A DNA stretch of 64,000 bases from Dryas octopetala. Its lineage: Eukaryota; Streptophyta; Magnoliopsida; Rosales; Rosaceae. The notes beneath the pieces are model-generated. The model had not been told where the DNA came from. It was given only the letters and a program-made list of their open reading frames with translations, and searched no databases. Shown one piece after another: positions 58,310 to 64,000 of the stretch; positions within the stretch are counted from its first letter, which is position 1, and each line of letters opens with the position of its first letter. The position numbers and the translations under genes were made by a program. The DNA is taken from positions 20,359,454 to 20,423,453 of the forward strand of contig OY992833.1 of NCBI GenBank assembly GCA_963921425.1. Reading direction: 5' to 3'.

Positions 58310-58523
58310 GGACACTACTACAAAAACACTTATTCCTAGCGGAATTAAATCGCCAGGAAAAACAATTTTTTAGCGGAAAAATAGCTAAATCTGCCAGGAT
58401 TATGAAGCAGTGGCAGATAGAGTTTCCGTCAGCACTAAAACCGCAGGCAAAACACTTTTCGTGGCAGACAACTGTCTAAATCCACCAGGAATACCATTTT
58501 ACGCTGACAAGGCATTAAACTTT

Positions 58524-58660
58524 TCCTGGCAGATATATCCGCCAGCATTAACTTATTCGCATCGGATATATCCGCCGGCATTGAGTAATTCCTGGCGGAT
58601 ATATCCGTTGGCATTAACTAATTCTTAGCGGATATAACCGCCAGCATTAATAGTATATTT
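58524..58660. repeat. Left subterminal repeats of CACTA element
   Basis: Four units of about 33 bp built on CGGATATATCCGCCAGCATT with partly palindromic cores. Confidence 0.75.
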
Positions 58661-58892
58661 GCCAGGAAAAATAATAAAATATATTAAAAAATCCTTTCGT
58701 AGAGGATACAACCGCTAGAATTATTGAATATATATATTAAAAAATAAATGAAATTATATTTGAAATAATTAATATAAGACATTTCCAATAATAATTATAC
58801 ACTGATAAAGATAAAATCTTTCAATTAACAATACATGTCAAATAATATTGTTCCTTCAATAGAAATAAGATAAAGTAGGAAACAAAAATAAT

Positions 58893-60601
58893 CTACTCAA
58901 GTCCCGCAGCAGAACCTGAACCGGAAGCTGAATGTGACCCTGATCGTCCATGCGGACCAAACTGTCTCATAAATTCTTCATCACCTAAATTACCGGAAAA
59001 TCCAACACCCGTAGAATGATGTGACCCACCAGGAGATGGCTGAGAAGGTACCTCTGGCCGATACATAGGCATCTGCAAAGGTGACTGAGGCATAAACGGC
59101 ATCTGGTACATAGGATGCATCGAGAACATTCAATAAGGAAAATGTGGAGGCTGACTCTGGCCAGAAGACTGTTGTGGATGCTAGCTCTGCGGGTGTGTCT
59201 GTGTCTGCATCATCACTTGTTGTTGCTACTGCATAAACATCATCATATGTTGCTGCTGCAATTGATGATGCTGCTGCTGCTGTAGCTGAGTCTTTAACAG
59301 CTCAATTGCCTCATCTTAGGCATCATGCTTAGCTTGCACAGCCTCATGCTTCTTCTGCCATTCGAGGCACTGTGCCTCCAAAAGAGCTTCTCTTGTCTTC
59401 GATGATCTCCGAAAGAAGTACTAGATTGAGCCCTAGCATAAGGCACCATTTCAGGTGTCACCCCATGTCCATAGAGCCGAACTCTATTTTTCCTCTCAGG
59501 ACCCATCTCCTCAACATACACTTATGTGCGAAGTTCAGAAGTGTTATTCGTTCCAGACTCAACCCGTGAGTCAACGGAACTCTCCATGGACATCTAATAA
59601 ACAAATATTTAGATAAATTTGTAAGTAAAATTTAAGAACATAAAATACACATTATGAAAAAAAAACTAGTATCATATTTACCCCTCTCTCCTCTGATGGC
59701 ACATCAATCCAACTATTGTCTTTGCGCGTGTGGGTGACACGAAAGAAAGTAACGGGATCGGGTTCAACTCCATGCTTCTTCTTCTAAAAATTTAAACCAT
59801 TAAAAAATAATAATTTAGAATATATTTATGTGCCCTAATTAAATAAAATTGTAACTCAATAAGATGAAAAAAATTAACTATACTCACATAATCTTCACGA
59901 AGACGTTCAAATGTCCACGATCCTGATGTATGGCTCATCGTTTGTTGAGAACGATTACCTTTATTTTTCACAGCTATATCCTAAAAGGTCAAACAGAATA
60001 TAAATTAGTCATAATTGTACATACTAGTATTATTAAATATTTGATTAAAGGTTGTCACCTGATTTTTTGGGTTATCTCAATGTTCCACCATCTTCGCCCA
60101 CTGCGCAGGATCTACATTATTGGGACATCTCAACCGCCGCTGACCTGTCCTGCCAGTATAGTATTTCCCTTTCAAATATGCTCTGTATTCTTTATAAGCA
60201 TGTTCAGCAATGGCCAAAGTCATGGTCTTAATCACAGGCATTTTTACCAAATCCTCATCACGAAAAGTGATAGTGCCCTACATCCATAAAAAATTAAAAA
60301 AAAAACAATTATATGTAAATATTTACAGGTATTGTATTTTTAATATTATTTTAAAAAAATCAATTGATATTTGTATTCTGTCCCATAAAGTGTTCTTTGT
60401 TTCTTCTTCAACCAATCTTCAATCATGAACTAGAAGAACATTATTGGGATCTTTTACTTCAGAAGATATAAACTTAGAAAACTCTATACTGTTTTGAGAA
60501 ATACACTTCCCGCTCGGACTAAATTCACAATACTCTTTACCCCTATGATTTTTACCAGCCCACTTAATCTTTTCGGGACCACGTCTTCTCCTTTGGGGCA
60601 T
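58893..60601 (-). pseudogene. Decayed plant transposase gene (Transposase_24, Ptta/En/Spm-like)
   Basis: Read right to left. First exon from ATG 60601 (MPQRRRRGPEKIKWAGKN, then SPSGKCISQNS). A stop interrupts it shortly after VHD, before ETKNTLWDRIQ. Next exon about 60290-60060: GTITFRDEDLVKMPV to CPNNVDPAQWAKMVEH, where a stop takes the place of the following residue. Then NRSQQTMSHTSGSWTFERL (about 59890-59985), HGVEPDPVTFFRVTHTRKD (about 59690-59787), and RVRLYGHGVTPEMV (about 59420-59510) with another stop upstream. The C terminus is Gln/Met/Pro-rich (58893-59300). The order and motifs fit the PF03004 family from memory. At least three stops make it non-functional. Confidence 0.75.
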
Positions 60602-62160
60602 TGCTACATCTTAATCCAAATTAATATACATGAATGACAAAAATATTGTAAATAATAGAATAAATAAAAATTTACATAAACAAACTATAGCTTACCATTT
60701 GAACTAGCCTCAACCTGCTCCTCGAGGTGCTCGTTCATATATTCTTCATTATCACTCATCTAATAAATTATAATTAACTATATATATATATACACCACCA
60801 AATACATACTACATAAATATTAATTAATTAAATAAAAATAAATTGCTATAAAACAAATATATAAACACACAAATATATTTTAACGTGGAAAACCCTCGAA
60901 AGGTAAAAACCACTGGACCTAATCCAGCACAAAAAAAAATTCACTAATAAAACAGTATTACATAGGAGTTCTTAATTACAAAACAACACAAAAAATATTC
61001 ACAAAATAATCAATAATAATTTATGATTATTTATATATGTCAAACAAATAAATTAAATTCACAAAATATTCACAAATAAGTTGTATGTTTGTTAATCTAC
61101 TTAACCTTTTTTTTAATTTTTATTTGAACTGTAACAAATAAATTATATCTACAAATAAGTTGTTCTATATTTATTTATCTAATTAATCCAAATTTTTAAA
61201 AATTTTCAGTCAATTTTATTTTTAATTTGAAATAGAACAAATGAATAAATTAAGTTCACTAATATGTTATATTTTTATTTATCTATTTAACCAAAATTTG
61301 CATTTTTTTTATTTCTCCTATTATTTTTATTTTTAACGTTGATACATGAACACTAACATAATACTAACATTTTTCATATATACTACCGTAATAATTGTAT
61401 ATTAGCTAAATAATTAATATTTTTCATACTACCCTAATAATATATTAACACTAACATACAATGCAAAAAATGAACACAAATCTAACATATACATATATAT
61501 CAATTAAATCAAGCATATATAATTTTTTTAACATATCTAACATATATTAACATATTTCAACACATCAACATATAAAAACATATAAAAAAAATATTCAAGC
61601 TAGTCATAGAAAAACCTTGTTGCAAAATCAAAATCACCACTCAAATCTTGCTGCACCAAAAGGTTAATTGGCCTGCAAAAAAAAAAAAAACACAAAAAAT
61701 CACATATATAACAATAATGAAAATGGATATACAAATACAAAAATTAAATATAATATAGCATATACAAAAATCAAATTCGGCATACCCCCAAAGAATTCAA
61801 GAATGAAGTGGATTTTGGCCTCTGAGATAAGAAATTGGAGAAGATTTGGATAAACCTAACAAATTATAAAACAAAATCAGAAAAAACTTAACAAAATCTG
61901 AAAATAAAATCAGAAATAAGAGAGAGAGAGAGAGAGAGAAAGAGAGATTACCGGAGCTTGGTGGCGAGCGTCGTGGTGGAGCCGGAGCCGAGCGTGGTGG
62001 TGGCAGCGATGAAGAGGAAGAAGAAAGAAGAAAGATGGAGAAAGAGCAAGAAGAAAGGAGGAGGAAAAAGAAAGAAGCGGCGTGAGGAAGAAGAGAAGGA
62101 GGAAGAAGCGGCGCGAGGAAGAAGAGAAAAGGAAGGAGAAGAAGAAAGAGGGTGCGCACT
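60602..62160. other. AT-rich interior and GA tract of CACTA element
   Basis: 60780-61900 is AT-rich with no gene seen. A (GA)n tract (61919-61947) is followed by a purine-rich stretch (61980-62155) that yields Arg/Glu/Lys and Ser/Phe/Leu ORFs without biological content. Confidence 0.6.
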
Positions 62161-62454
62161 AGGGTAAGTACTCAATCCTGGCGGTTCAATCTGCCAGGAT
62201 TGAGTTAACGCGGGAATTTTCACGCTCACTCAATCCTGGCGGATTGGACCGTCAGGATTGCTAAATGCTGGTCTATTCCGCTAGCATTGATCAATACTGG
62301 CAGTCCAATCCGCCAAAATTGAGTGAGGCGCGAGAGTTTTTCTCTCACTTACTCCTGTCGGATTGGTCCGCCAGGAATTCTTAAGCATTCGTGGCGGACA
62401 ACTCTAATCCGCCAGTATTGTCCGCCAAGAATGGGCATTTTTGTAGTAGTGGGA

Positions 62455-64000
62455 AAGATGGATCGAACTTGAGTGCAATGAGGGCAATTCTATGGCCCTT
62501 TCAACTGCCCGCATTACCTCAACAACTGTAACCATCCTAAATTCCCCTTAAGCACTTAAAAGAAAAAAACTTGGCGACGTCGTCCGCATCTGGATCGGTC
62601 GGGGGTGAGAGGGGTGCGGGGTTTTTGGGTGAAGGTGGGTAGGGAGGGATGGAGGAGGGGGACATCAGGACATGTACTGCTGGGTTTTTAATTGGGATTA
62701 ATTGCAGGAAAAAAAAAAAGAAGGAGAAGAGGATGGATTTGTGGGATCTGCTGGGTTTCTTAGGTTTTTTAAAACTTTATTATATGCATTTGCAATAAAA
62801 AGAAAAAAAGGAAGAAAAAAAAGGGAAGGAGGAGAATGAGGAGGAGTTCTGCGGGTGCATCTTATATTTTATTTTGACAACACACATTTAGCTAATCACA
62901 TTAGGCTAAAGTCTTATTTCTGTGTTAGGGAAGTATATATTTATTTGTTGTTTACCAAGTGTGGTGTTGTATGAGCAGATATCTCAAACATGCAAACCAG
63001 TGATGAAGGCCTTAGGAATGCGGGGGTCCCTCAAAGCTCTAGCGAGAGGCAAAATAGGAAATTAAAGAATGAGAAAAGTGGTGGCGATAGGATGAGTATG
63101 GTATGGTATGTGGATAAAAATAGAGGTAATAAAGCATAACGAATGTTAGGTGGTGGTTATGGTGTTGGGTGGTGGTGGGTATTTATTAACAGACTTGTTT
63201 ATCTTCTTGGCAAAAGCAAAAGAAAAAAAAAAATTTCTTATCATATGAATCTTGTCAAAAATAATTTGTGTCATATGAATTTCAATTTTTACTAAGTTAT
63301 CAAATAATTTAAAAAAATAGTATAATCCACTGCTATTCGACGGAGCACCAAACACAATATGACTTAGTCAAATTATTTATCAGGAACAATATTAAACACC
63401 TGATAATATTCTGGATAAACAGTCAGTACTTTCCGGAACAGATTAATACTATCCGATAGAAATTAGTCAGTACAATCCGACGTACCAAACGAGCCCCTAG
63501 CAAGATTAAAGGAAAAAGGTGAAAGAAAGAAAGTGAAGGTGGGCTCGTGTACATGGTTTGGATTGTTACCGGGTGGGTTAGAGCTTTATTTCCTAATTCT
63601 AGTAAATCAAGGAGAGTCGGAGAGAATTTTAGGTATAACTGATCCATCGTCACGTGGTGTAACAAATTATATGCCATAATATGGGTAGATGTTATTAATA
63701 TGATACCCTAGGACAGATAAACATGTCGTTCAACAATACTCTTATATGTTAGATTGATTACACCACATAGCGGTGTATCGATTACACGAAAAAATTCTCG
63801 TAAGAGACAATTAGATGAAATAAATAAGTGTGGGCCTCATCATTACTTGAAGTCGGCAAAGAGACTCCTACTAGCACCCAAATTTCCCTTGTGATGCTGA
63901 GAGTTTGCCTCTATCTAAAGAGAAGCCTAGCAGTCGACAACTATTGGAGACTTTCTCTCTCAGACTCCCTTTTGTTTTAGGTTTTATTTTCTTGTTATGG
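62455..64000. other. End of block III homology, then unrecognised sequence
   Basis: 62455-62570 continues the pre-RRM flank (copy of about 6775-6890), then homology stops: the RRM gene is missing. 62571-63215 is partly G-rich and unrecognised. 63220-63497 is a divergent copy of the dispersed repeat at 4197. From 63500 to the end nothing is recognised; two short minus-strand ORFs (63146, 63423) have no support. Confidence 0.55.
63220..63497. repeat. Dispersed repeat, divergent copy
   Basis: Ends ACGTACCAAACGAGCCCC, closest to a canonical GGGCTCGTTTGGTACGT terminus. About 280 bp align with 4210-4490. Confidence 0.45.

Larger units (their letters stand above)
58310..62454 (-). mobile_element. 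CACTA (En/Spm-type) element, non-autonomous
   Basis: Element 58313-62451 (4139 bp): starts CACTACTACAAAAA, ends TTTTTGTAGTAGTG, with 3-bp duplication GGA on both sides (58310-58312, 62452-62454). Subterminal regions hold many CCTGGCGGAT / ATCCGCCAGCATT repeats in both orientations (58330-58660 and 62170-62440), as expected for binding of a TNPA-like protein. It carries a decayed Transposase_24-type gene but no TNP2-type transposase. Inserted where block I and II have TTTTCGAGAGAGATGG, upstream of the RRM gene. Confidence 0.92.

Noticed and set aside
61797..62229. Ser/Leu/Phe-rich ORFs near the CACTA right end
   Set aside because: GA/CT-rich tract; no domain and wrong position for the transposase gene.

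Overview
The window is AT-rich nuclear DNA of a flowering plant, most likely a eudicot. GT-AG introns, CT-rich leaders, Copia, hAT, CACTA and Mutator-type elements, and plant-specific protein families all point that way. I cannot name the genus; Rosaceae would fit but is only a guess.

The core is a tandem array of 13 potato inhibitor I (PI-I, MEROPS I13) serine-proteinase-inhibitor genes, all on the minus strand: 11 look intact and two are pseudogenes. There are four subtypes plus the pseudogene lineage. Subtype a (starts at 5845, 28776, 57396) has a 343-bp intron. Subtypes b and c (11904, 16272, 34941, 38282, 46667, 50556) have a 115-125-bp intron after a six-codon exon 1. Subtype d (19357, 53390) has no intron. 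The subtypes differ mainly in the protease-binding loop (P1 predicted Thr, Lys, Gln or Ala). Two full-length, protein-identical copies of a 201-aa RRM protein gene (AIPP1/EDM3-like) lie in the array on the plus strand. Four truncated copies of its last exon sit upstream of b-type inhibitors.

Layout. 1-3.83 kb: tandem repeats of about 1.45 kb. Block I, about 3.84-25.9 kb: a, RRM, pseudogene, b, RRM fragment, TIR element, c, d, Copia. 25.9-27.7 kb: foldback element with a nested CACTA-like element. Block II, about 27.7-55.38 kb: the same order, but the b + RRM fragment + TIR element module is present three times. Block III, about 55.38-58.3 kb: starts again with subtype a, then is cut by a 4.1-kb CACTA element. 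62.45-64 kb: mostly unrecognised sequence.

The duplications are recent, since offset copies are nearly identical, but insertions private to one block date events after duplication: the Copia at 19493-24133, the hAT at 39866-44389, the CACTA at 58313-62451 and a nested 1.1-kb element at 13467-14586. The Copia lands inside the TATA box of a subtype d gene. The hAT carries a broken ERF transcription-factor fragment with an EAR repression motif. Orphan inhibitor promoter/exon 1 units point head-on into RRM fragments and could make antisense RNA to the intact RRM genes.

Functionally, the inhibitors are predicted to be small, signal-peptide-free, wound- or defence-type inhibitors whose promoters carry W-box cores (WRKY sites). 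The RRM gene is probably an unrelated neighbour caught in the amplification. All calls come from reading the sequence; no database search was run.
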